This document shows, one piece after another, positions 6,588 through 13,945 of a stretch of DNA of 64,000 nucleotides; position 1 is the stretch's first letter, and each line of letters begins with the position of its first letter. The stretch is taken from contig DASXLB010000024.1 of the NCBI GenBank assembly GCA_036496585.1, positions 1 to 64,000 of the forward strand, in the 5' to 3' direction. Under the pieces are notes generated by a model that saw nothing but the letters and a program-made list of their open reading frames with translations, did not search any database and had not been told where the DNA came from. Source of the stretch: Vicinamibacterales bacterium (GTDB lineage: Bacteria > Acidobacteriota > Vicinamibacteria > Vicinamibacterales > 2-12-FULL-66-21). The translations under genes and the position numbers were made by a program.

Positions 6588-8996
6588 CTAGTACAGCAGG
6601 TACTTCGCCCGGAGCGACCGCCATTTCGCCTCGGCCGCATTCCACGACGCGGCGATCGACGACGGCTCCTCGTTTGCCTTGATGCGCGCCAGCGTGTCGC
6701 GCGAGCCGAACAGGCGCAGCGCCCCGTCGAGCTGATATTGCGCAGGATAGAGGCGCGCCAGCGCCGACGCGATCTCGAGGCCGACCCTCACGGGATGCAG
6801 CGCGGCCCGGTCCGTGACGATGATGAACACGCCCTGGCACTCCTGGTTGGCGTAGACGCTCGACACGGGCGTGAAGCGCTCCGGATAGAAGCGGACGCCC
6901 GGGATCGCGCGGGCGTTCAGCGCCCCGGCCAGCGCGACACCGTCGGCCCAGGGAGCGCCGACGTGCTCGAACGGTGTGTCGGTGCCGCGGCCCACAGAGA
7001 TGTTCGTCGTCTCGATCGCGCCGATGCCAGGATAGAGCGCGGCTTCGTTCAGGTTGCGCATGTTCGGCGATGGCCCGATCCACGGCAGCCCCGTCTCGTC
7101 GTACCAGTCGTCGCGGCTCCAGTTCTTCATCGCCACGACGGTGAGATCCGCGCCAATCCTGTTCTCGCCGTTGTAGAGCCGCGCGAGCTCGCCGATGGTC
7201 ATCCCGTGGCGGATCGGCATCGCCTGAAAGTAGCCGGTGAACGTGCCGGCCTGATCCGGGTCGAGCGCCGGTCCCTCGATCTGCCAGCCGTTCACGGGAT
7301 CGGGGCGATCGAGCACGACGACCGGCAGCTTGCGCGTGGCTGCCTCCTCGAGCACGTAGGCAAGGGTCGTAGTGTAGGTGTAGAACCGCGCGCCGACGTC
7401 CTGCAGGTCGACCACCAGGGCGTCCAGCCCGTCGAGCATCGCCGCCGTCGGCCGCCGGGTGTCGCCGTAGAGCGAGAGAATCGGCAGCAGCGTCTTCTCG
7501 TCGGTGGCCGACGGAACGCGTTCGTCGAGCAGACCGCGGATGCCGTGTTCCGGACTGAATAGCCTGGTCAGCTTCACGTCCTTCGCTCCGAACAACGCGT
7601 CGATCGTGGTGATCCCGTCGCGACCGCGGCCGGTGTGATTGGTCACGAGGCCGACGCGCTTGCCGCGCAGCGGCGCGAAGCCCTCGCCGCGAAGCACGTC
7701 GAGCCCGGTTTCGACCGGCGGCCGCCTCGCGCGGACGGGCGCGGGACCGGCTGCGCCGAAATCCCGGCCGGTCATGGCGCGCATCCGCGCCGCGTCCGAC
7801 GGCACGTCGACAATCGCCGAAGCGGCAATCGTCGCGATCTTCGCCCGCACTGGCGTGACGTCTCCCTTGCCGTCTGGATGGACGCGATTCGACAGGAAGA
7901 TCACGAACTCGCGCGTCAGCGGATCGATCCAGATTGACGTGCCGGTGAAGCCGGTGTGACCGTACGAGCCGAGCGGCAGCAGCTCGCCGCGGTTCGAGGA
8001 GTAGGCCGAGTCGATGTCCCACCCGAGTCCGCGCACGCTCGGGTCGCCTGGCGCGGCGCCGACCGGCGACGTCATCTTCGCCACCGTCAGCGGCGACAGG
8101 ACGCGCACGCCGGCATAGGCGCCGCCCTCGAGCAGCATGCGGCAGAAGACCGCGAGATCGGCGGCCGTCGAAAACAGTCCGGCGTGCCCCGCCACGCCGC
8201 CCATCCGCCGCGCCGTGGGATCGTGAACGACGCCGCGCAGCCACGCCGCGTTCGGGCCTTCGCAGGGCCAGCCAAACGGCGTGCACTTCTCGGTCGGCGC
8301 GATCCGCGGACGAAGGGCCGGCGGCGGCAGGAACATCGTGTCCTTCATGCCCAGCGGCGCGAAGACGTGCTCGCGGGCATAGGCATCGAGCGTCTCGCCG
8401 CTCACCCGACGCACGATCTCGCCGAGCAGCTCGTAGTTGATGTCGCTATAGACGAAATGCTCGCCGGGCGGCGCGGTCGGCACCTCGTCGATGGCGAGCG
8501 CGATCGCCTTCTCGTAGCCGCTCCAGTCCTCGTCCAGATCGAGATCCGGACGCAGCCCCGAGGTGTGCGTCATCAGGTGGCGAATCGTGATCGTCCCCTT
8601 GTGGTAGCGCTCGAACCCGGCGATGTAGTCCGACACGCGATCGTTGAGTCGGAGGCGCCCGTCCTCCACCAGCTTCATCACGCTCGTCGTCGTCGCTACA
8701 ACCTTGGTGAGCGACGCGAGATCGAAGATCGTGTCGAGCGTCATCGGCTCGGCGGCCGGTTCGACGGCGCGGCGTCCGATGGCCTTCTGCCACAGCACAC
8801 GGTCGCCTCGCCCGATGAGGACGACCGCCCCTGGCAGCTTTTTGGCGGCGATGGCCTCTTCGACGATCGCCGGAATGGCGTCGAGCCGGCCGAGGTCGAC
8901 GCCGGCGGCGAGGCGGCGGCCGTCCTGTCCGGCGATCGTGGCGGTACAGGCGAGAAAGGCCGCAAATGCCATCAAACGCAGGGGTTTTGGCCTCAC
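6588..8996 (-). CDS. Fusion: serine beta-lactamase-like hydrolase + NamZ (DUF1343) exo-N-acetylmuramidase
   Basis: An 802-residue secreted protein of two enzymes. After the signal sequence (VRPKPLRLMAFAAFLACTATIAG), residues about 35-395 are a class C beta-lactamase/esterase-like domain with SLTK, YSDINYE and HTGFTG, i.e. the Ser-Lys, Tyr and KTG-like elements. From about 410 to the end is a DUF1343/NamZ domain (VGLVTNHTG, FSPEHGIRG, DLQDVGARFYTY, LDRPDPV, SVGRGTDTPFE). NamZ removes terminal MurNAc from peptidoglycan. In Bacillus subtilis the two functions are neighbouring genes (ybbE, ybbC/namZ) in a MurNAc recycling cluster. The GTG at 8996 is supported by a perfect TATAAT seven bases upstream; ATG 8972 is the alternative. 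Confidence 0.9.
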   Translation of the reverse strand: MRPKPLRLMAFAAFLACTATIAGQDGRRLAAGVDLGRLDAIPAIVEEAIAAKKLPGAVVLIGRGDRVLWQKAIGRRAVEPAAEPMTLDTIFDLASLTKVVATTTSVMKLVEDGRLRLNDRVSDYIAGFERYHKGTITIRHLMTHTSGLRPDLDLDEDWSGYEKAIALAIDEVPTAPPGEHFVYSDINYELLGEIVRRVSGETLDAYAREHVFAPLGMKDTMFLPPPALRPRIAPTEKCTPFGWPCEGPNAAWLRGVVHDPTARRMGGVAGHAGLFSTAADLAVFCRMLLEGGAYAGVRVLSPLTVAKMTSPVGAAPGDPSVRGLGWDIDSAYSSNRGELLPLGSYGHTGFTGTSIWIDPLTREFVIFLSNRVHPDGKGDVTPVRAKIATIAASAIVDVPSDAARMRAMTGRDFGAAGPAPVRARRPPVETGLDVLRGEGFAPLRGKRVGLVTNHTGRGRDGITTIDALFGAKDVKLTRLFSPEHGIRGLLDERVPSATDEKTLLPILSLYGDTRRPTAAMLDGLDALVVDLQDVGARFYTYTTTLAYVLEEAATRKLPVVVLDRPDPVNGWQIEGPALDPDQAGTFTGYFQAMPIRHGMTIGELARLYNGENRIGADLTVVAMKNWSRDDWYDETGLPWIGPSPNMRNLNEAALYPGIGAIETTNISVGRGTDTPFEHVGAPWADGVALAGALNARAIPGVRFYPERFTPVSSVYANQECQGVFIIVTDRAALHPVRVGLEIASALARLYPAQYQLDGALRLFGSRDTLARIKANEEPSSIAASWNAAEAKWRSLRAKYLLY

Positions 8997-9003
8997 GTGG
9001 TGG

Positions 9004-9011
9004 ATTATACT
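9004..9011. promoter_or_regulatory. Overlapping divergent -10 elements (minus TATAAT 9004-9009, plus TATACT 9006-9011)
   Basis: The two starts (minus GTG 8996, plus ATG 9022) are only 25 bp apart. The minus-strand TATAAT ends 7 nt before the GTG and the plus-strand TATACT ends 10 nt before the ATG. The hexamers share four base pairs, so the two promoters cannot melt independently. Both transcripts would be leaderless or nearly so. Confidence 0.55.
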
Positions 9012-9021
9012 TTCGGCTGAT

Positions 9022-9759
9022 ATGCGCGAGATGCCGCTCGTCCTCGCGTCGGTGTTCCTGCTCGGCCCTACGACGCTCGTCCAAATCGATACGGGCAAGT
9101 TGAAGGGAACGCCGGCGCAGCTCGCCTGGTCCGAAGACGGCACGCAGCTGTATCTGCAGACGGCGGAACACGATGGGGCAGGCAAGGTGACGAGGACACA
9201 TGCATTCCTGTTCACGCTCGGCGATCCAGCCTTGACGCCGACCGACGGCGCGCCCGCGTGGGCCACGCGCTACTGGAGCTGGAAGTCGTACAAGACGCCG
9301 CCCAATTCAGAGGGCCCGGAGATCCAGGTGTCGCAGGAAATGCGGACGCAGAACGCGACGGAGTCCGCCATGGGCGGATCGCTCAACGAAGGGGGCGGCA
9401 GTGTCCAGGGCCTGAACGGATCCGGCACCTCGCTCAATGCCGTCACGACCAGGGCTCAGCAGCAGTCCAAAGTCCCGGCCGTGATCCTGAAACTCAAAAC
9501 GGAGATCGTCGGCGAGTTCGTCGACACGCCGCCGGTTCCCGGGCTCACGTTCGGCTGGGCACCCGCGCTCCCGGCGCAACTCGCCTACGCGAACACCTCG
9601 GGCCATCTCGCGATCGCCGACGGTCAGGGGCACAGCCGCGAGGTCGCCGGCACCAAGAACGTCACGCTTCCGGCGTGGTCGCCCGACGGGTCGAAGATCG
9701 CCTTCCTCTCGATGACCGGAAAGAACAAGTACGACGTCTGTGTCGTGGACGCGCGCTGA
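9022..9759 (+). CDS. Secreted WD40/PD40-like protein (paralogue of 16440-17171)
   Basis: A 245-residue exported protein with a short signal sequence (MREMPLVLASVFLLGPTTL). Two blade-like repeats are visible: PAQLAWSEDGTQLYLQTAE near the N-terminus and LPAWSPDGSKIAFLS near the C-terminus, as in TolB/PD40 beta-propellers. Only two such blades are recognisable, so it is shorter than a closed propeller. Between them is a Ser/Gly/Thr-rich stretch with MGGSLNEGGG. The protein at 16440 shares this whole plan. The next gene starts inside its last codons, so it is likely co-transcribed with the sulfatase-like genes. Function unknown. Confidence 0.75.
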   Translation: MREMPLVLASVFLLGPTTLVQIDTGKLKGTPAQLAWSEDGTQLYLQTAEHDGAGKVTRTHAFLFTLGDPALTPTDGAPAWATRYWSWKSYKTPPNSEGPEIQVSQEMRTQNATESAMGGSLNEGGGSVQGLNGSGTSLNAVTTRAQQQSKVPAVILKLKTEIVGEFVDTPPVPGLTFGWAPALPAQLAYANTSGHLAIADGQGHSREVAGTKNVTLPAWSPDGSKIAFLSMTGKNKYDVCVVDAR

Positions 9760-11824
9760 CCTCGCACGGCGAGGCGCCGTCCTCCTTGCGCTGACCACCG
9801 CGGCCTGCGTGTTCGGCGCCGGCCGCGCGCCGCTCGTCGAGCGCCGCGCGGATCAGAACGTCCTGCTGGTCACCATCGACACGCTGCGCGCCGACGCCGT
9901 GTCGGGGCGGGCAAAGACGCCGAACCTCGACGCGCTCGCCGCGCACGGCCTCCGCTTCACGTTTGCGCACGCGCACGCCGTACTGACACGTCCCTCGCAC
10001 GCAAGCATCCTCACCGGGCTGTATCCCTACGAGCACGGCGTCCGCGATCACAGCGGCTATCGCATCCGCCCGGGCACGACGACGCTGGCCACGCTGCTGA
10101 AGGCGCAGGGATTCGCCACGGCGGCATTCGTGGGCGGCGCGCCGCTGACCCGGGCGTTCGGCCTCGACACCGGTTTCGACGAATACGACGACCGTTTTGC
10201 GCGCGGCAACGCGGCCGACTTCTCGCTCGCCGAGCGTCCGGCCGGCGCCGTCGTCGCGTCGGCCACGCAGTGGATTGCCGCGCAAAAGGGCCGCTGGTTC
10301 GCCTGGGTGCACGTCTTCGATCCGCACGCGCCGTACCGTCCGCCGGCCCCCTTCGACAAGGAATACGCCGCCCAGCCGTACTACGGCGAGGTGGCGTACG
10401 TCGACAGCGCGCTGCAGCCGCTGTTCGATCTCGCCGGCCGCGACATCCGGCCGACGGTCGTCGTCGTCACGGGCGATCACGGCGAAGGACTCGGCGAGCA
10501 TGGCGAGCTGACCCATGGCACGTTTGCCTACGAGCCGACGCTGCACGTGCCGCTGATCGTCGCGCAGCTGCCGAGCCGCGGCGCCGGCGTCGTCTCGGAT
10601 GCGCCGGTCCGACATGTCGACATCCTGCCGACGCTGCTCGACGCGGTCGGCGTCGCAGCGCCCGGATCGTTGCACGGACGTTCGCTGCTGCCCGGCGCGG
10701 CGGCGGTAGCCGATGCCGACATCACGTCCTATTTCGAGGCGATGTCCGACATGCTCAACCGCGGATGGGCGCCGCTGTCGGGGGTGGTCGCCGGCCGTGA
10801 GAAATACATCGATTTGCCGCAGCCCGAGCTCTACGAGCTCTCGTCGGATCCTGCCGAGACGTCGAATCTCGTCGAACGGCGAACCGATCGCCGGCGGGCG
10901 CTCGAGATCCGGCTGCAGGACTTTCACGCGGCGCCGCCGGGCGAACGCGCCGCCGAGGCGCCGGAGGTGGCGGCCACCCTCCGCTCGCTCGGCTACACGT
11001 CCGGCAGCGCACCCGCCAAGGCGCGCTACACCGAGGAGGACGACCCGAAGCGCCTCGTGCAGCTGGATCAGTGGATCCAACAGGGCGTCGATGCCTGGCA
11101 GCAGAACCGCCGCGACGAAGCGCTCGCGCTCTATCGCCGGGTGATCGCGGCGCGGCCTTCGATGACGCTCGGCTACAAGAACCTCGCGCTGCTGCAGTGG
11201 CAGCAAGGCGACGCCCGCGCCGCAATCGCGACGCTCGAACAGGGTCTGCAGGCCGGCGCCGCCGATCCCGCCATGACGACGCAGCTGGGGACGTATCTGG
11301 CGGAGGCGGGCACAGCCGCCGATGCGATCGCGCTACTCGAGCCGCTGACGTCGGGAACGACCGCTGACCCCGACGCGCTGAACGCACTCGGGATCGCCTA
11401 TGCGCGCAGCGGCCGCCGGGATGCAGCCGCCGCCGTCTTTCAGCGTGTGCTGGCGATTGCCCCGTCGAATGCGCAGGCGCTCGAGAACCTCGGCACGCTG
11501 GCGCTCGAGCACGACGACCTGGCGGCGGCCGAGCGGATGCTGCGCCAGGCCATCGCCGCCGATCCGCGCTCGGCGCGGCCGCACAACGGCCTCGGCGTGA
11601 TCGCGATGAAGACCGGTCGCCCGGATGACGCGTTCGCCGAGTGGAAGCAGGCGGTCGCGCTGGCGCCGTCCGACTACGATGCGCTGTTCAACCTGGCGAT
11701 GGAACTCGACGCCGCGGGGCGCCGGGCGGAAGCACGCCCGTATCTCGAGCGCTTCGCGGCCGAGGCCCCGCCGGCCCAGTACGCCGTCGACATCGCCCGA
11801 GTCAGGAAGGCGCTGGCCCGGTGA
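9740..11824 (+). CDS. Alkaline-phosphatase-superfamily (sulfatase-like) lipoprotein with TPR tail
   Basis: A 694-residue protein with a lipoprotein-type signal (LLALTTAAC). The catalytic fold (about 35-400) has metal-site motifs LLVTIDTLRAD and DHGEGLGEHGE. Where sulfatases have C/S-x-P-S-R, this protein has TRPSHASILTG: Thr replaces the formylglycine Cys/Ser and His replaces Arg. It is therefore unlikely to be a formylglycine sulfatase; Thr nucleophiles occur in phospho-transferring relatives such as LtaS. Residues about 440-690 form TPR repeats (e.g. LGYKNLALLQWQQGDARAAI). The GTG at 9740 overlaps the preceding gene by 20 bp. Confidence 0.82.
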   Translation: MSWTRADLARRGAVLLALTTAACVFGAGRAPLVERRADQNVLLVTIDTLRADAVSGRAKTPNLDALAAHGLRFTFAHAHAVLTRPSHASILTGLYPYEHGVRDHSGYRIRPGTTTLATLLKAQGFATAAFVGGAPLTRAFGLDTGFDEYDDRFARGNAADFSLAERPAGAVVASATQWIAAQKGRWFAWVHVFDPHAPYRPPAPFDKEYAAQPYYGEVAYVDSALQPLFDLAGRDIRPTVVVVTGDHGEGLGEHGELTHGTFAYEPTLHVPLIVAQLPSRGAGVVSDAPVRHVDILPTLLDAVGVAAPGSLHGRSLLPGAAAVADADITSYFEAMSDMLNRGWAPLSGVVAGREKYIDLPQPELYELSSDPAETSNLVERRTDRRRALEIRLQDFHAAPPGERAAEAPEVAATLRSLGYTSGSAPAKARYTEEDDPKRLVQLDQWIQQGVDAWQQNRRDEALALYRRVIAARPSMTLGYKNLALLQWQQGDARAAIATLEQGLQAGAADPAMTTQLGTYLAEAGTAADAIALLEPLTSGTTADPDALNALGIAYARSGRRDAAAAVFQRVLAIAPSNAQALENLGTLALEHDDLAAAERMLRQAIAADPRSARPHNGLGVIAMKTGRPDDAFAEWKQAVALAPSDYDALFNLAMELDAAGRRAEARPYLERFAAEAPPAQYAVDIARVRKALAR

Positions 11825-13932
11825 AGCGCACCTTCGAACTTCTCTCCCTCGCGATCTTCGCCTCCTTCGTGTCCTTGAGCGCGTGCGGCCACCGCGACGC
11901 CGGGCCGATCGTCTTGATCTCGATCGACACGCTCCGCGCCGACCACCTGCCTGTCTACGGCTACACGAAGGTGCGGACGCCAAACATCGACGCGCTCGCC
12001 GCCGACGCCGCGGTCTTCGATCAGGCCTGGTCGCACGCGCCGCAGACGCTGCCCGCGCACACCAGCATCCTCACCGGGCTGCTGCCCTTCGAGCACGGCG
12101 TGCGCGACAACGTCGGCTTCACCGTCAAACCGGGCCAGTGGACGATCGCGCGGGCGCTGGCCGCGAAGGGCTGGCCGACCGGCGGATTCGTTTCGGCGTT
12201 CGTTCTCCGCAAGGCGACCGGCATCGACCAGGGATTCGAGACCTACGACAGCGAGATGCCGCCGTCCTCGTCGGAAGTGTCGATCGGGCAGGTGCAGCGG
12301 AAAGGGGAAGACACGCTGGCGGCGGCCGAGCGGTGGCTGCAGGCCCGCGACCCCGGCCGGCCGTTCTTCCTGTTCTTTCACATCTACGAGCCGCACAAGC
12401 CCTACACGCCGCCGCCGCGCTTCGCGTCGTACCTGCCGTACGACGGCGAGATCGCGTATGCCGACGAGATCGTCGGACGCCTCTTCGACCGGCTGCGCGC
12501 GATGGAGATCTATGATCGCGCCACCATCGTGCTGCTCGCCGATCACGGCGAAGGGCTCGGGGATCACGGCGAGCAGGAGCACGGACTGTTCCTCTATCGC
12601 GAGACGACGAGGATTCCGCTCCTCGTGAAGCTGCCGGGGCAGCATGGCGGCAGGCGGATCGACGTGCCGGTGCAGCAGATCGACCTCGCCCCGACTCTGC
12701 TCGATCTCGCCGGGGCGGCGCCGCAGCCGGCGCTGCACGGCAGGTCGCTGCGGCCGCTGCTCGAAGGGACGGGCGGCATTGCCGACGCCGGCATCTACGC
12801 CGAGGCGCTGTACTCCCGCTACCATTTCGGCTGGAGCGAGCTCTACGCGCTCACCGACGCGCGCTATCGGCTGATCCGCGCACCGCGCGACGAGCTGTTC
12901 GACGAGCAGCACGATCCGGCAGAGACGAAGTCGCTCGCCGCCGATCGCCCGCAGGTGCGCCAGGCGATGCGGTCGGCGATCGATCGGCTGATCGCCAACG
13001 CCGGGCTCGCCGCGCCGGCCGCGGTGAGCGACGACGATCGGCAGAAGCTCGCCGCCCTCGGCTACGTCGGCAGCGGCGCCGACCAGTCGCTGACGCTGCC
13101 GGGCGATGCGCTGCCGGACCCGAAAGACAAGGTGCACGTGCTCGAGCAGTACCGTCGAGCCGCGGACCTTGCCGGAGAGCGGAAGTTCGAAGCGGCGACG
13201 GCGCTCTATCGCGAGGTGCTGGCCGCGGATCCGGGCATGACCGACGTCTGGCTGCAGCTCGCCGAGGTCTACGTGCGTCAGGGCATGAGCGAAGAGGCGG
13301 TGCACGCTTATGGCGAGGCCATCAGCCGCAACCCGAGGGACCCCGGCAGCCTGATCGGCGCGGCGGCGCAGCTGCTTCGGCTCGGGCGACTCGACGAGGC
13401 GCGCAAGCACGGCGAGCTCGCGGTGCCGCTCGCGCCGGCCGGCGCCCACGAGATCCTCGCGAAGATCGCGCTGGCCCGGCACGACCGCGACGGGGCGCTT
13501 CAGGAAGCGCGGCTCGCGCAACAGGCGGATCCGACGCTGCCGATGCCGCTCTACGTCGAGGGACTGCTGCTCTACGACCAGCAGCAGTTCGCGGCGGCGC
13601 TGACGCCGCTGCTGCGGGCCCGCGATGCGATGCGCAGCCGCACGCTGCAGATGAACGACTTGAACTACTACATCGGCGACTCGCTGGCGCGCCTGAACCG
13701 CTATCCTGAAGCCGAGCCATATCTGATCGCCGAACTGCGTGTCTTCCCGCAGAACACCCGCGCCCGCGCCGGGCTCGCCATGCTGTATCGCGCGATGGGG
13801 CGCGACGGTGATTCCGACGCGGCCGTCGAAGCCCTGCTCCGTGCCTCGCCGACGAAGGAGGGGCGCGACATGGCCGCCCAGCTCTATCGGATGTTCGGCG
13901 AAGCGGACAAGGCGGCGCACGTTCAGCGGTAG
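11821..13932 (+). CDS. Second sulfatase-like lipoprotein with TPR tail
   Basis: A 703-residue paralogue of the preceding gene, joined to it by a GTGA overlap. The signal ends in SLSACGHRD (lipobox). Metal-binding elements are VLISIDTLRAD and DHGEGLGDHGEQEHG. The nucleophile region reads QTLPAHTSILTG, again Thr and His where sulfatases have Cys/Ser and Arg. TPR units follow from about residue 430 to the end. The tandem pair suggests two related substrates or a heteromeric assembly on the periplasmic or outer face; substrate unknown. Database labels of 'sulfatase' would rest on fold, not on the active site. Confidence 0.82.
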   Translation: MKRTFELLSLAIFASFVSLSACGHRDAGPIVLISIDTLRADHLPVYGYTKVRTPNIDALAADAAVFDQAWSHAPQTLPAHTSILTGLLPFEHGVRDNVGFTVKPGQWTIARALAAKGWPTGGFVSAFVLRKATGIDQGFETYDSEMPPSSSEVSIGQVQRKGEDTLAAAERWLQARDPGRPFFLFFHIYEPHKPYTPPPRFASYLPYDGEIAYADEIVGRLFDRLRAMEIYDRATIVLLADHGEGLGDHGEQEHGLFLYRETTRIPLLVKLPGQHGGRRIDVPVQQIDLAPTLLDLAGAAPQPALHGRSLRPLLEGTGGIADAGIYAEALYSRYHFGWSELYALTDARYRLIRAPRDELFDEQHDPAETKSLAADRPQVRQAMRSAIDRLIANAGLAAPAAVSDDDRQKLAALGYVGSGADQSLTLPGDALPDPKDKVHVLEQYRRAADLAGERKFEAATALYREVLAADPGMTDVWLQLAEVYVRQGMSEEAVHAYGEAISRNPRDPGSLIGAAAQLLRLGRLDEARKHGELAVPLAPAGAHEILAKIALARHDRDGALQEARLAQQADPTLPMPLYVEGLLLYDQQQFAAALTPLLRARDAMRSRTLQMNDLNYYIGDSLARLNRYPEAEPYLIAELRVFPQNTRARAGLAMLYRAMGRDGDSDAAVEALLRASPTKEGRDMAAQLYRMFGEADKAAHVQR

Positions 13933-13945
13933 AATTCCCTGGATC

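Noticed and set aside
10001..12090. Formylglycine-dependent sulfatases
   Set aside because: The required Cys/Ser is Thr and the Arg is His in both genes.
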